DNA from: Acephala macrosclerotiorum
Lineage: Eukaryota; Ascomycota; Leotiomycetes; Helotiales; Mollisiaceae
Direction: 5' to 3'
NCBI GenBank assembly: GCA_014904845.1
Contig: MU119318.1
Coordinates: 101,788-165,787 of the forward strand
Length of the DNA stretch: 64,000 nucleotides
Every line of letters begins with the position of its first letter. The first letter of the stretch is position 1. Below are positions 1 to 11,042 of the stretch, piece after piece. Made by a program: the position numbers and the translations under genes. The notes under the pieces were generated by a model. That model was given only the letters and a program-made list of their open reading frames with translations, was not told the origin of the DNA and ran no database searches.

Positions 1-450
1 GCCACCGAGGAATCTGGCTGGAATAAGAAGAATGCCCGCAGCCTGGATTTGGTCATTTCGACTGTGTCCAGCCCCAACATGCCATTGGCCGAGTACTTCC
101 AATTGTTAAGAACAAATGGACAGTTCATCCAGGTAAGCACTTATCGATCGTCGGTCTCGGGGGTAGTTTGCTAATCTGCCACACAGGTCGGAGCTCCAGA
201 AGACAAGATCCCTGCGTTCAGCGCCTTCGCTCTTATTGCCAAGGGATGCAAGCTGGGTGGTAGCTGTATCGGTTCTCCCAAGGATATTTCGAACATGTTG
301 GACTTTGCAGTCAAGAAGAATGTTCATCCTGTTATCCAAATTAGACCTTTGAAGGATGCCAACCAGACGGTCATCGATATGGACGAGGGAAAGGCTAGGT
401 ACCGATATGTACTGCAGAACGAGGCACATGCAGCAGAGCTTAAGGCGTAG
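1..450 (+). CDS. Zinc-type alcohol dehydrogenase (cinnamyl-ADH/ADH6-like), 3' end only
   Basis: This is the C-terminal part of an NADP-dependent medium-chain alcohol dehydrogenase; its start lies left of the window. Exons are 1-132 and 187-450 with a GTAAGC...CACAG intron (133-186). The visible protein holds the end of the Rossmann fold (SLDLVISTVSS, then a QVGAPED strand), the family segment GGSCIGSPKDI, and the C-terminal stretch on FAVKKNVHP and an EGKARYRYVL helix, ending NEAHAAELKA. This pattern is typical of the ADH6/ADH7 cinnamyl-alcohol-dehydrogenase group, which reduces aldehydes in the cytosol. The catalytic zinc ligands would be upstream and cannot be checked. The gene runs in the same direction as RPB2, 750 bp upstream of it. 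Confidence 0.88.
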
Positions 451-1200
451 ATATTATAGAACTCAAATAGAATCTGCATCGCTAATCCTAACTCGGATAT
501 GAACTCCTCGACGTCGTGTCACGTGCCAACTGTAGCACTTTCTATTCACTCCCTACGAATTGAGCTTTTCTGGTGCATGGCTGAACACTAAACGCACATT
601 GCTGAATACAGAGATTGTTCTATAGTAGATGCCAATTGCCTTGCACAACGCCTCCCACCCCTCGCCTCTTTCGCTCACTGGAACGTAGAGAACTTATATC
701 TTTCGACGGAAGGAAATTGCATATCGTTAACTTTCAATACATCAGAAAACCAAGTTCGAACCTCAAGACACTTCAAGATTGCTGCCCTGGGAAAGATTCA
801 TGTTTGTTCTTGACTGGAGCCAGCAAGTCGATTTCAATCGCAGGGGAGAGGCGAATATTCACTCTAGTCCAAATCTGGACAAGCGCCATCTTCACATCGC
901 GACAAGGCCAAAAGTCCCAAGGTGCGGCTGCTCCTGGAAGAAATCCATCAATAGCTCCCTCCCGGGCAACAACTTCAACGACGACCAAACCTCCTGCGCA
1001 TACAACTGCAGTCCTTTCAAGTCCTTCCAAACACTTGATGATCTTTTATTCACGCTGCTGAAGCCTCGCAGAGATTCGAGGCATACCCCTCGAAGTCTGA
1101 AGGCGACAGCTTCTCGCGCCACGAGCATTCCTTCGAGTTTTCCTTCGAGTTCGACGTAATCTCATCCCGCAAGCGCTGCAGCATACCTCAATCCAGCAAT
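451..1200. other. Intergenic/5' leader region upstream of RPB2
   Basis: These 750 bases hold overlapping short open frames on both strands with no recognisable domain. They probably contain the ADH terminator on the left and the RPB2 promoter and leader on the right. No clear TATA box or gene was identified. Confidence 0.5.
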
Positions 1201-4200
1201 ATGGCGGACTTTGAAGATGGCTACGAGTACGATGATGGGTACGAGGAGGAGGATACCAATATTTCGGCCGAGGACTGCTGGATGGTCATTCAAGCATTCT
1301 TCGAGTCCAAGGGTCTGGTGTCGCAACAACTAGATTCCTTCGATGAATTCGTCTCTACGACCATGCAAGAGCTTGTGGAGGAGAATTCTCAGCTTACTCT
1401 CGATCAGAATGCGCCGCCCTCCTCCGACGACAACCCGATCGCTTTGCGCAGATACGAAATCAAGTTTGGAACTGTTTTGTTGTCTCGACCAGCTATGACC
1501 GAAGGCGATGGAAGTACACAAGTTATGCTTCCACAAGAGGCTCGATTGCGAAACCTTACCTACTCAAGTCCTCTTTACCTGGAGATGACCAAGAAAGTCT
1601 CCGTGGCTGTTGAGCGCCCTGTGCCTCTGAACGAGCTGGACGATGAACAGCAGGAGGAGATGCAGCGAACCAACGTACACCCTACACGTTTGATCTGGGA
1701 AGATGAGGACGGTGGCGGTATGGATGGCGACAAGAATGAGAGAGCTCCTGACCGAGTATTTATCGGGAAGCTGCCTATCATGTTGAAGTCGAAATACTGT
1801 ATCCTCAAGGACCTTGATGAGGATGAACTCTACGCCTGGAACGAATGCCCGTACGACCAGGGTGGCTACTTCATTATCAATGGTTCCGAGAAGGTCTTGA
1901 TCGCCCAGGAGCGCAGTGCAGCCAACATCGTGCAGGTCTTTAAGAAGTCCGCTCCAAGTCCTATTCTATACATGGCCGAAATCCGTAGCGCTCTTGAGAA
2001 AGGCTCTCGACTCATTTCCTCGATGCAGATCAAATTATACGCAAAGGGAGATGGACAGCGAGGCGGCTTCGGTCAAACGATCAAAGGCACATTGCCATAT
2101 ATCAAGGCTGATATCCCAATCGCCATCATTTTCCGCGCTCTCGGAGTCGTATCGGACGAGGACATCTTGAACCACATCTGCTACGATCGTAATGACTCGG
2201 TTATGCTGGAAATGCTAAAACCTTGTATCGAAGAAGCCTTTGTTATTCAAGATCGAGAGGTTGCCCTGGATTTCATTGGCAAGCGTGGCAGCAGCCAGAG
2301 TCTTACGCGGGATAAGCGTGTCAAATATGCTCGCGATATCATGCAGAAGGAACTGTTACCCCACATCTCGCAGGCAGAAGGCAGTGAGACCCGGAAGGCT
2401 TTCTTCCTAGGGTACATGGTACACAAGATGCTCCAATGTGCTCTTGGGCGACGAGAAACTGATGATCGTGATCATTTCGGTAAGAAGCGTCTGGATCTCG
2501 CTGGACCTCTTTTAGCAAAGCTCTTCCGTGGCTTATTTAAGAGATTGACAACAGATGTCCAGAAGTATCTTGCTCGTTGCGTGGAGAACAATCGAGAGTT
2601 CAACCTGACTTTGGGAGTTAAAGCTACCACAATCACTAATGGCCTTAAGTATTCCTTGGCTACGGGAAATTGGGGAGACCAGAAAAAGGCTGCTAGTTCA
2701 ACTGCCGGTGTGTCTCAGGTGTTGAACAGATACACGTTTGCTTCAACCCTATCCCATCTTCGTCGTACCAATACTCCAATTGGTCGTGACGGCAAGATCG
2801 CTAAACCTCGACAATTGCACAACACGCATTGGGGATTGGTGTGTCCGGCCGAGACTCCTGAAGGACAAGCTTGTGGATTGGTCAAGAACTTAGCTCTGAT
2901 GTGCTATGTGACGGTCGGTACACCTAGCGAACCCATCATTGAATTCATGATTCAGCGGAACATGGAAGTCTTGGAAGAATACGAGCCTTTGCGATCTCCC
3001 AACGCTACAAAGGTCTTCGTCAACGGTGTATGGGTTGGTGTACATCGTGATCCCGGCCATCTGGTCAAGACCGTGCAGCACCTTCGTCGGTCTCACTTGA
3101 TCTCTCACGAAGTCTCCCTGATTCGAGACATTCGCGATAGAGAGTTCAAGATCTTCACAGATGCTGGCAGAGTATGCAGACCGTTGTTCGTCATTGACAA
3201 TGATGTCGACAGCCCCAACAAGGGTAACTTGGTCTTGACGAAGGACCACATCCGCCGTCTCCAGGAGGACCAGGATTCTGCAGGCATGGACCAGGCGTCG
3301 CGTGAAGCAGCTGGCTACTTCGGATTTCAGGGCTTGATTGACAATGGTGTGGTCGAGTATGTGGATGCAGAGGAAGAGGAGACCATCATGATTGTCATGA
3401 CGCCTGAAGATTTGGATATTTCTCGACAACTGCAAGCTGGATATCAAATCCGCCCCGAGGAGAATCCAGATCTAAACAAGCGTGTCAAGGCTCCAATGAA
3501 CCCTACAGCACACATCTGGACCCATTGCGAGATTCATCCTAGCATGATTCTAGGAATTTGTGCCAGTATCATTCCGTTCCCTGATCACAACCAGGTAAGC
3601 TATTTGATATCATGTTTGCATGCATTATTAACAAACTTCAGTCTCCTCGTAATACCTACCAATCTGCTATGGGCAAGCAAGCTATGGGTGTCTTCCTCAC
3701 AAATTTCGACCAACGCATGGATACTATGGCGAATATCCTATACTACCCTCAGAAGCCTCTTGCCACTACCCGTTCCATGGAGTTCTTGAAATTCCGAGAA
3801 CTTCCTGCTGGTCAAAACGCAATTGTCGCTATCGCATGCTATTCCGGTTATAACCAGGAAGATTCCGTCATCATGAACCAGAGTAGTATTGATCGTGGCC
3901 TCTTTCGAAGTTTGTTTTTCCGTGCCTACACAGATCAGGAGAAGCGTATTGGTATGAACGTTGTCGAGCAGTTCGAGAAGCCTTTCAGATCAGACACCCT
4001 CAGACTGAAGCATGGTACTTATGATAAGCTTGATGACGATGGAATTGTTGCTCCTGGAGTCCGTGTTTCTGGAGAGGATATCATCATTGGAAAGACTGCC
4101 CCTATTGCCCCTGATGCAGAAGAACTCGGTCAACGCACCAAAGCTCACGTCAAGCGTGATGCTTCTACTCCTCTCCGAAGCACCGAAAACGGTATTGTTG

Positions 4201-5082
4201 ATCAGGTTTTGATCACCACCAACGCCGAGGGTCTTCGTTTCGTCAAGGTCCGTATGCGTACAACCAAGATCCCACAGATTGGAGACAAATTTGCTTCTCG
4301 TCACGGACAGAAGGGAACCATTGGTATCACATACAGACACGAGGATATGCCCTTTACCAGGGAAGGAATTGTACCTGACTTGATCATCAACCCCCACGCC
4401 ATTCCATCTCGTATGACCATTGCCCATTTGATCGAGTGCCAATTGAGTAAGGTCGGGACTCTTCGAGGTTTGGAAGGTGATGCGACCCCGTTCACTGAGG
4501 TCACCGTCGACTCTGTGTCCAAGCTTCTCCGCAGCAATGGCTACCAGTCTCGTGGCTTCGAGATCATGTACCATGGCCACACTGGGAGAAAGCTTATGGC
4601 TCAGGTATTCTTGGGTCCCACATATTATCAACGTCTTCGTCATATGGTCGACGACAAGATCCATGCTCGTGCAAGAGGTCCTGTCCAGATTTTGACCCGT
4701 CAACCAGTGGAGGGTCGTGCAAGAGATGGTGGTCTGCGTTTCGGAGAGATGGAACGTGATTGTATGATCTCGCACGGAGCTGCTGCTTTCTTGAAGGAGA
4801 GATTATTCGAGGTTTCGGATGCATTCAGAGTCCATGTGTGTGACATCTGTGGACTAATGACACCGATTGCGTAAGTTTGAATCCTTCTTTTCGTTGACCG
4901 AGTACTGACCCTGAACTAGCAAACTCTCAACCCAATCTTTCGAGTGCCGACCTTGCAAGAACAAGACCAAGATTTCGCAGATTCATATTCCGTATGCCGC
5001 AAAGTTGCTCTTCCAAGAGTTGGCATCGATGAATATTGCGTCTAGAATGTTCACCCAAAGATCTGGCATTTCGGTTCGCTAA
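1201..5082 (+). CDS. RPB2: DNA-directed RNA polymerase II subunit RPB2
   Basis: This is the second-largest subunit of RNA polymerase II, which forms one side of the active-centre cleft in the nucleus. Exons are 1201-3594, 3642-4870 and 4920-5082, giving 1261 residues, close to the 1224 of yeast Rpb2. The two introns (47 and 49 nt) have GTAAGC/CAG and GTAAGT/TAG ends. Diagnostic blocks in order: an acidic N-terminus ([18 protein letters not shown]), the [16 protein letters not shown] block, [11 protein letters not shown] followed by [16 protein letters not shown] across the first intron, [20 protein letters not shown], the [11 protein letters not shown] hybrid-binding block, and a C-terminal zinc site CDIC (about 1198) plus CRPC (about 1217). 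The start ATG opens the acidic N-terminus directly. No disruption is seen; the gene is single-copy and much used as a phylogenetic marker. Confidence 0.98.
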
Positions 5083-5534
5083 ATAATGGGTGGGAAGAGA
5101 CAAGAATGTATAGGAAAATGAGGTTATGCGGGGGTGATAGTCTTGCATATCACGGCGTTTGGGATGGAGCAAGACTGCCTGCCACAAAATGGATGGCCGG
5201 GCTGCATATTTGGTTGCGTTCGTTTGCGGTGGAGAAAAGGGCCATCAAAAACTTGGGATTTAAAATGCTGAGATGTCCATTCCCCTAATGTACCATATCT
5301 AGAACTCGGGGACACCTTACAGATGAGACTGACGACACAATGAATCTGAAAATTCTATCTGCATGCTGCTTCACCCTGGTTCGTACCTATGATACAGGCC
5401 GAGACCTTCCGTTTGACTTCACCTTGAAATAACCTGATTCCACCCCATGCGCCATGCAATGCTGATGTAGTTGTACAATGCCTGTTGGTACAAATGTTGA
5501 GAAGAGATTCGTCGATTCAGTATAGCAACCCTCA
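5083..5534. other. Convergent intergenic region RPB2 / PET117
   Basis: These 452 bases separate the RPB2 stop (+) from the PET117 stop (-). Both genes end here, so the stretch should carry two 3' UTRs and polyadenylation signals. Nothing else was recognised. Confidence 0.5.
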
Positions 5535-5876
5535 TCACCGTGGCTTATCCAACATTCCACCGCCATCAGATACAGTCTGCACCTTCTTGTATTCCTCCTC
5601 CAAGGCTCTCTGCATATCAAAATCGAGCTGGCGTTCCCTCTTCAATCGTTGCTGGTCCATATCTCGGATTACGCCTGCGTGCATTGCCTATACATTGCAT
5701 TAGCATCTTGCTATGCATAGGTTCGTAAATCTCGTAGAGGGTGAGGGAAGAAAAGGGGGGGGGGGAAGGGACGAACGTACGGCTTTCTCTTGCTGTTGCC
5801 CATAATGCACTATCACGATCGTAGCAGCTGCCATGAACGACGTCCCCGCCAGTGTGAGTTTCGCTGCTCTTGACAT
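5535..5876 (-). CDS. PET117: Cytochrome c oxidase assembly protein PET117-like
   Basis: This is a small mitochondrial inner-membrane protein that in yeast couples haem a synthesis (Cox15) to cytochrome oxidase assembly. Exons on the minus strand are 5876-5781 (32 codons) and 5687-5535 (50 codons plus stop), 82 residues in all. The intron has a GTACGT donor, a TGCTAAT branch site and a TATAG acceptor. The N-terminus MSRAAKLTLAGTSFMAAATI is one membrane segment with basic residues in front; it is followed by VHYGQQQEKA and, after the intron, the family core MHAGVIRDMDQQRLKRERQL. Size, membrane segment and the charged QQRLKRERQLDF tail fit fungal Pet117. The gene is divergent from VMA10 with 271 bp between the two ATGs. 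Confidence 0.85.
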
Positions 5877-6147
5877 CTTTCCTAAACCTCTTTCCTCCTT
5901 CAAATCATCCAATCCGCAAAAATCGTAAAAATGGTAGAGAGAAATAAATGTAATTTGGGGAGTTGCCAGAAAAGTCAAGAACGAATTGGTCACGAGCGGA
6001 AGTTGCCGTGTAGGGGTCTGGAGCTTCGTTGCTTTTGGTGGATTGGAGCTTCGCCAGTAGCCTGCGGAACTACGACTATTGCACGTCCGACGATAACGAG
6101 CTTACGAAGATATTTGACGCTGTGAATTCTTTACGGAGGATTGCAAG
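5877..6147. promoter_or_regulatory. Shared divergent promoter region PET117 / VMA10
   Basis: This stretch lies between two divergent start codons (PET117 minus, VMA10 plus). Two housekeeping genes must share or overlap their promoters here. No specific factor site is claimed. Confidence 0.5.
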
Positions 6148-6830
6148 ATGGTTCGTTTATTCCTGCTGGATTTTTGGAAAGGAAAAGCTAACGTGGGAGT
6201 CACAGTCGGCCCAAAACTCAGCGGGTATTCAAACCCTTCTCGATGTATGTATTTGGGATATGAACTGGGGATTATGATGAGGCTGCTGATGAGTGCATAG
6301 GCGGAGAGGGAAGCTCAGAAGATTGTTCAGAGAGGTAGGTTCTGCTGCTGTCATTTGGGGGTCAATTGGGACTGCGTTGCTAACGTTTGTGTAGCCAGAG
6401 AATGTGAGCAAGCTCCTCCTGGCACCAGATGTCATTCGAGAACCTGAGGACTGATTATGGTAGACCGCACGAAGAGAGTAAAGGAGGCTAGAGACGAGGC
6501 GAAGAAGGAGATTGATGAGTACAAGAAGAATAAGGATGAGGAGTTTAAGAAGTTTGAGTCTGAGGTATGCTTGGCATCCTTCTATCTATTCTACCTCCTT
6601 CATATGGCAGATCGATTCTACAGGTCTTGCGAAGATTCTGATTGTTTGGGTTCTAGCACACCAGCGGAAACAAGAAGGCCGAAGAAGACGCAAATAAGGA
6701 AGCAGAGGTTAAGATGAAGGAGATCAAGGAGGCTGGCAAGAAGGGACAAGACAAAGTCGTTGCGGAGCTATTGAAGGCTGTCTTCGACATCAATCCTGTG
6801 GTCCCAGAACGTATCGAGGTTCCGAAATAG
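6148..6830 (+). CDS. VMA10: V-type proton ATPase subunit G (Vma10)
   Basis: Subunit G is part of the peripheral stalk of the vacuolar H+-ATPase. The gene is cut into six exons: 6148-6150 (ATG alone), 6206-6244, 6301-6334, 6395-6403 (a 9-nt microexon), 6464-6564 and 6657-6830, giving 119 residues, the usual family length. The N-terminus after splicing is MSAQNSAGIQTLLDAE, matching the conserved start of subunit G, followed by REAQKIVQRAREYRTKRVKE and the long charged helix ARDEAKKEIDEYKK typical of the stalk. The first intron has a GTTCGT donor and an AGCTAACG branch site. Reading frame and conserved residues continue across every junction, so the splitting is real rather than decay. It starts 271 bp from PET117 on the other strand. 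Confidence 0.9.
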
Positions 6831-7289
6831 GTGGGGTCGATGTTGGGGGAGCAGATTGTATGACCTAGAACGGCGCCGGGTTCGCGATATCAGCATTGGC
6901 TTTTGGACCGCTTTGATGCTTGGGAGGGGCGTGGGCACGAGGATGAGCTGTATAGACTATTGGTAGCTGGCAATTTCACAATGATATCCATTCGAGAGCG
7001 TTGAGGGCATTTTCTAGGTAACGCTGAATTTGCTTTCTCTCTGTTGCGAGCTCTATGGTAGCTTGACTCAAGTCCGTGGACCTCTCACTTTTCTGTATGC
7101 CTTGACTAAATGCTCAGAATCAAAAAGACGCATCTCTTGGCCCCTCCATGCATCAAGTCACATGTTTGCAAGGATGCACGCTCCAGGTACAGTACGTCAC
7201 TGACGCTTTTCCGAGAGCTTCAACATCATCCCATCGCGACTTCCTCACAATGGCATTCTACACCCAAACCCAATGTATAGAGTTCAGCG
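6831..7289. other. Intergenic region VMA10 / lipase
   Basis: The stretch holds the VMA10 3' UTR and the upstream region of the lipase. An open frame overlaps its right part but is not supported as the gene start. Nothing else was recognised. Confidence 0.45.
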
Positions 7290-8462
7290 ATGACATATCT
7301 GGTAGCTCGTGTAATACGCACGAAATGGCTCCTCCACAATGGGCCACAAGCAACACGCGGCATTCCACGCCCTTTCCTATGCATACCAATGTACTTCTCG
7401 ACTTGTGGCTGTTGCGGTCAGCGAGTGGTGAAAGAAAATAGGATTAGCGACCGGGGAGAGAATGGAAGAGGACATATTGATGGGAGGAAGATTGATGAGG
7501 ATCCGAGGATAAATGATTTGGGGAGAGCGATTGAGGATGATTATGCGACTATTCGACAGAATTATGGTACCACCCTTGAGATGCTCGAATGAGAAGGGTG
7601 CTGATGTTTGTAGCTACGCCTAAGAACCCGATTGTCCTTGCACATGGCCTCCTCGGGTTCGACGAGCTGCGTCTAGCGGGCAATCTCCTTCCCGGTGTAC
7701 AGTACTGGCGCGGCATCACAGAAGCAATGCGCGCAAATGGCATCGAAGTTATCCTCACCTCCGTCCCTGCATCAGCGAGTATTGAAGAACGAGCTGCGAA
7801 GTTGAGTCAGGACATAGCTACCAAAGCCAATGGCAAGAGCGTCAATATCATTGCTCACAGTATGGGAGGTCTAGATGCTAGGTACATGATCTCGCGACTC
7901 AAGCCTGACAATGTCAATGTCCTCTCTTTGACGACCATTGCCACTCCGCATCGAGGATCCTACTTCGCGGATTATACATTGAATGAGATTGGACCTAAGT
8001 ATTTGGGTCAGATTTATAAGGTTATTCAGAATATAGGATACAGCACAGGAGCGTTCAGTCAGTTGACACAGAAGTATATGCAGGAGGAGTTCAATCCCAA
8101 TACGCCGGACAAGGAGGGCGTAAGGTACTTCTCGTATGGGGCTACTGCAGACCCTGGGCTCATGAGTGCGTTTCGAAGACCACATAGAATCGTAGAGGAG
8201 ATGGAAGGGCCGAATGATGGGCTGGTCTCGGTTGAGAGCGCGAAGTGGGGGACTTACAAGGGAACGTTGGTTGGAGTTAGTCATTTGGACTTGATCAACT
8301 GGTCGAATAGATTGAGGTCGTGGTTCTGGCACGTCGGTGGGTATAAGAAGAAGTGAGTGTGAGAGCTTCTGCTTTGTGTTAGTTGGCTGACTTGTTGCTA
8401 GGTTCAACGCTGTTGCATTCTACTTGGATATTGTAGACATGCTTGCAAAGGAGGACTTGTAG
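7290..8462 (+). CDS. TGL2: Triacylglycerol lipase, TGL2-like, probably mitochondrial
   Basis: This alpha/beta-hydrolase resembles bacterial family I lipases and yeast mitochondrial Tgl2. Exons are 7290-7566, 7614-8352 and 8402-8462, 358 residues. The chosen ATG opens a stretch of about 48 residues with several Arg/Lys and no acidic residue (MTYLVARVIRTKWLLHNG...), as expected for a mitochondrial presequence; the frame is open further upstream in places, so this start is moderately sure. The oxyanion block is PIVLAHGLLGFDEL and the nucleophile elbow is NIIAHSMGGLDARY, giving Ser175 in an A-H-S-M-G context. The likely remaining triad members are Asp294 (GPNDGLVS) and His316 (GVSHLDLI). The last short exon adds FNAVAFYLDIVDMLAKEDL. 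No break is seen. Confidence 0.85.
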
Positions 8463-8892
8463 TTGTTCCTCGAGTATAGAAAGAATTGCTAGATCCTCAA
8501 GAGGGCTTCTCTATGAATTGTAACAAAACTCTCGCACTTGCTTATAGCCTGCGTTCAAAATTCCTCATTGCTCTGGGACAATTGTACTCAAGCTTACTGT
8601 CTTGCTAAGTCCTGCGTTTGATCTACTCTGCCTTGCTTCACAGTTTTGTCTAAGCAATACCTCAATGTCTGTACCTTGAACAGAAAGGGCCCCAGCCAAA
8701 GCTGAATCAAGAGTCGTAGCATATGCAAGGACATTGAACTTCTGGCTGCAGGGCCCTCTCCCATTCTAGCTCTGTTCGCCAGGCGTCACTCGCCTCTTTT
8801 CGCTTCGCTCGGACGCTACGGCCTCTAATCACACAGAAGAAATCTCTGCAGTTGTTGTTATGAAAACTCCAAAAAATTTGCAAAAAGATATT

Positions 8893-9030
8893 TGGACCGC
8901 TCGGGACTCGAACCCGACCCTCCTTACCCAAAATCCGGGCCAAATCCCAGCATGACACCCAAAGTGTGCCATGTGTGTAAGGCGAACTTCCCAGTTCCAG
9001 CGGCCCTGTGCTATATGCGCTATAGACGCT
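8893..9030 (-). ncRNA. tRNA-like module, copy 1
   Basis: On the minus strand this has a perfect Pol III B box inside a 5-bp T-arm (TCGGG-TTCGAGT-CCCGA), followed by GCGGTCCA as a 3' acceptor strand. A hairpin upstream pairs ATGGCAC with GTGTCAT around the loop ACTTTGG; a second hairpin is CTGGG/CCCGG. No matching 5' acceptor strand was found and the A box is weak, so it is not a normal tRNA. A tRNA-derived SINE head or decayed tRNA is most likely. Confidence 0.5.
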
Positions 9031-9529
9031 GGTTGATAAGGGAGTTGTGGTTATTTAAAGTTATACGGACGTTTTGCGTTTCGCTAGAATGTCGGATGCG
9101 GGGTAGTTGTGATAGGAGGTGGGGAGCAAGGCTGGCAAGTGCAATGGGGTATGGCGTGATGGACGAGGCTGTATTTATAGGGGAAGGGGTGAGTGCATGC
9201 AAGGCATATTTAGTCGGTGAATGAGTGGACAAAGGCCAGCAATTGCTTGGACATCAATATTACATCTTTCAGAAGCTATGCTCTATTTCATGCCTTGAAC
9301 TGTTCGTCAACTTCAGCCAGCTCATGATCCCCCCATCCCCTCCGACATTATCTCTTAGCACCTCGCTTTGCTCTACCCTCACTTGCATCTTCCAATCAAA
9401 CCTCAAAAAATTGAAAGGACTAAGTTTCCATCTAGGGGAAAGTCCAAGCGAGGCTTGGAGATTGAAAGCACCTTCTAAGTCTTCCCTTCCCCTCCAAAAT
9501 TTTGCCAAAAAAAAAAAAAATTGATATCT

Positions 9530-9667
9530 TGGATTGCCCAGGGGTCGAAACCGGAATCTCCCTACCCAAAATCTGGGACCCAAGTTCCAGACGCAACCCA
9601 AAGTGCCGTGTGTGTAGGGTATAATACCAGATCACCAGCAACCCTTACCCATTGCGCAATAGACGCT
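9530..9667 (-). ncRNA. tRNA-like module, copy 2
   Basis: This is the same module as copy 1 but more diverged in the T-arm (CCGGT-TTCGACC-CCTGG). The 3' end reads GGGCAATCCA and is followed on the minus strand by a T-run of about 14, an expected Pol III terminator. An A-box-like TTGCGCAATGGG lies near its 5' end. Confidence 0.45.
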
Positions 9668-10228
9668 TTGTTTGATGAGGGGTTTCGGCTTATTTAAATC
9701 TATACGGATGTTTGGTGTTTGCTCGGTAGAAGATCAGAGGTGTGGGACTTGTGATAGGAGGGGTTGGAAAGCAAATGTAAGCATTAGAAAGGGGTCACGG
9801 CATGATTGGCGAGGGTATGGAAGTATTCACGAGGCTGGCGAGGTGGGGTTTGCAAGCTAAGCGCGGAGATGGCGAATAGACAAAAACTAGCAAGTGCTGG
9901 AACATTGTGCTTTAATCCTTTGCTAATGACTCTTCGCAAGGTGCAAGGTGCACGAATGCAGAAATCGCTCGTAGTCACTTTTCCTTCTTTACTATTGTTT
10001 GCCTTCGCAAAAAGATGGTTTCCCTCTTTCAAAGTCGTCAATAATACTAGGGCTTTGTCATTTGCCATTACATCTCTGAAGGAAGCTTGCTTCAGCGTTT
10101 AACGGCTCGCTTTGCCATACCTTCGGACCACTTGTACAATCCTTGAGCAAGCAAAAACAGACTTCAAAAAGAGATCCGGATCTTGGTACCAGCCCTCAAA
10201 ACTGGCAAAAAAAAAGTAATTGATATCT

Positions 10229-10350
10229 TGGATTGCCCGGGACTCGAACTCGGAACCCCTGCCCAAAATCTGGAACCCAAGTTCCAGCGTGACACCCAAA
10301 GTGTGCCACGAGCGCAGGGAATGATAACCATTTCAACAGCAACCCGATCT
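10229..10350 (-). ncRNA. tRNA-like module, copy 3
   Basis: The hairpin GTGGCAC/GTGTCAC with loop ACTTTGG is seven pairs long, and its outer pair differs from copy 1 by a compensatory change (G-C against A-T). The next hairpin is CTGGAAC/GTTCCAG. The B box reads AGTTCGAGTCC and the 3' end GGCAATCCA, followed on the minus strand by a T-rich terminator. The 5' part is poorly conserved. Confidence 0.45.
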
Positions 10351-11042
10351 GATTGATTGATACTGGAAATCGGCTTATTTAATTCTATACGGACCTGTTT
10401 GGGAGTTGGCGAGAAGTCGGCAACGCTAAGGTAGGCGAATGGATTGGGAATAAGGAAGAGGAGGGGAATGGCGTGATAGGGACAAGGCCGGGTTTCACGT
10501 GGGAGAAGGAGGTAGAGGGCTTGGGTCTAGCTTATGGATGGACATTTACGAAGACCAGCAAGTGCTAGCACATTCATGGTCTGCATGACACCTTGAGAAA
10601 TGCAGGACGCAAATATGGTCAACTTTTCCCTTCTTACCGTTGTCTGTGTTTGCAAAAGGACAATCTTAGCTGTTGTCAACTTCAAAGTCGTGATTAATGC
10701 TGGAACATTATCGTCATGGCTGTGGGCAGGTAAAAGAGAAGAGAAAGGGAAAGAAGTCGAGAGTGACGTTCAACAAGTGCCAGCGGACGCTCATCCGGAC
10801 ATGGGCGCAACGGCTATGCCTATGCTCACACTTTCATGGAGAATTTATACGTACTTCTTGCTTTGCTATATATATAAATGCATTAAGTACATTGTTAGGT
10901 TACAATTCCAATGCTATGACTTCCCCTTGTGCTTTTTCATCCTTTCTCCCAACCTCCTATGTTCACTTCGCAAGTCCTGCATTTTTGGAGGTACATTCAC
11001 TCCACACCCTAATCCTCAACACTCTCACGTTTGTAACGCTAA

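Larger units (their letters stand above)
8700..10720 (-). repeat. Three-unit tandem repeat carrying tRNA-like modules
   Basis: Three diverged units with a period of about 640-700 bp lie head to tail. Each contains, read on the minus strand, an AT-rich TATA-like block (plus-strand TTATTTAA...TATACGGA at about 9051, 9690 and 10375), a tRNA-like module with a B-box-like sequence, and in units 2 and 3 a T-run. Flanking sequence is also shared, for example plus-strand CAGCAAGTGCT at about 9890 and 10557. No protein-coding gene is supported in the block. Confidence 0.65.

Noticed and set aside
615..1159. Overlapping open frames upstream of RPB2
   Set aside because: Three frames on two strands overlap the same bases, none has a recognisable domain, and the position fits the RPB2 promoter and leader.
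2890..3447. 185-codon minus-strand frame inside RPB2
   Set aside because: It is the antisense shadow of a highly conserved RPB2 exon.
3990..4775. 261-codon minus-strand frame inside RPB2
   Set aside because: Antisense shadow of RPB2 exon 2; no domain of its own.
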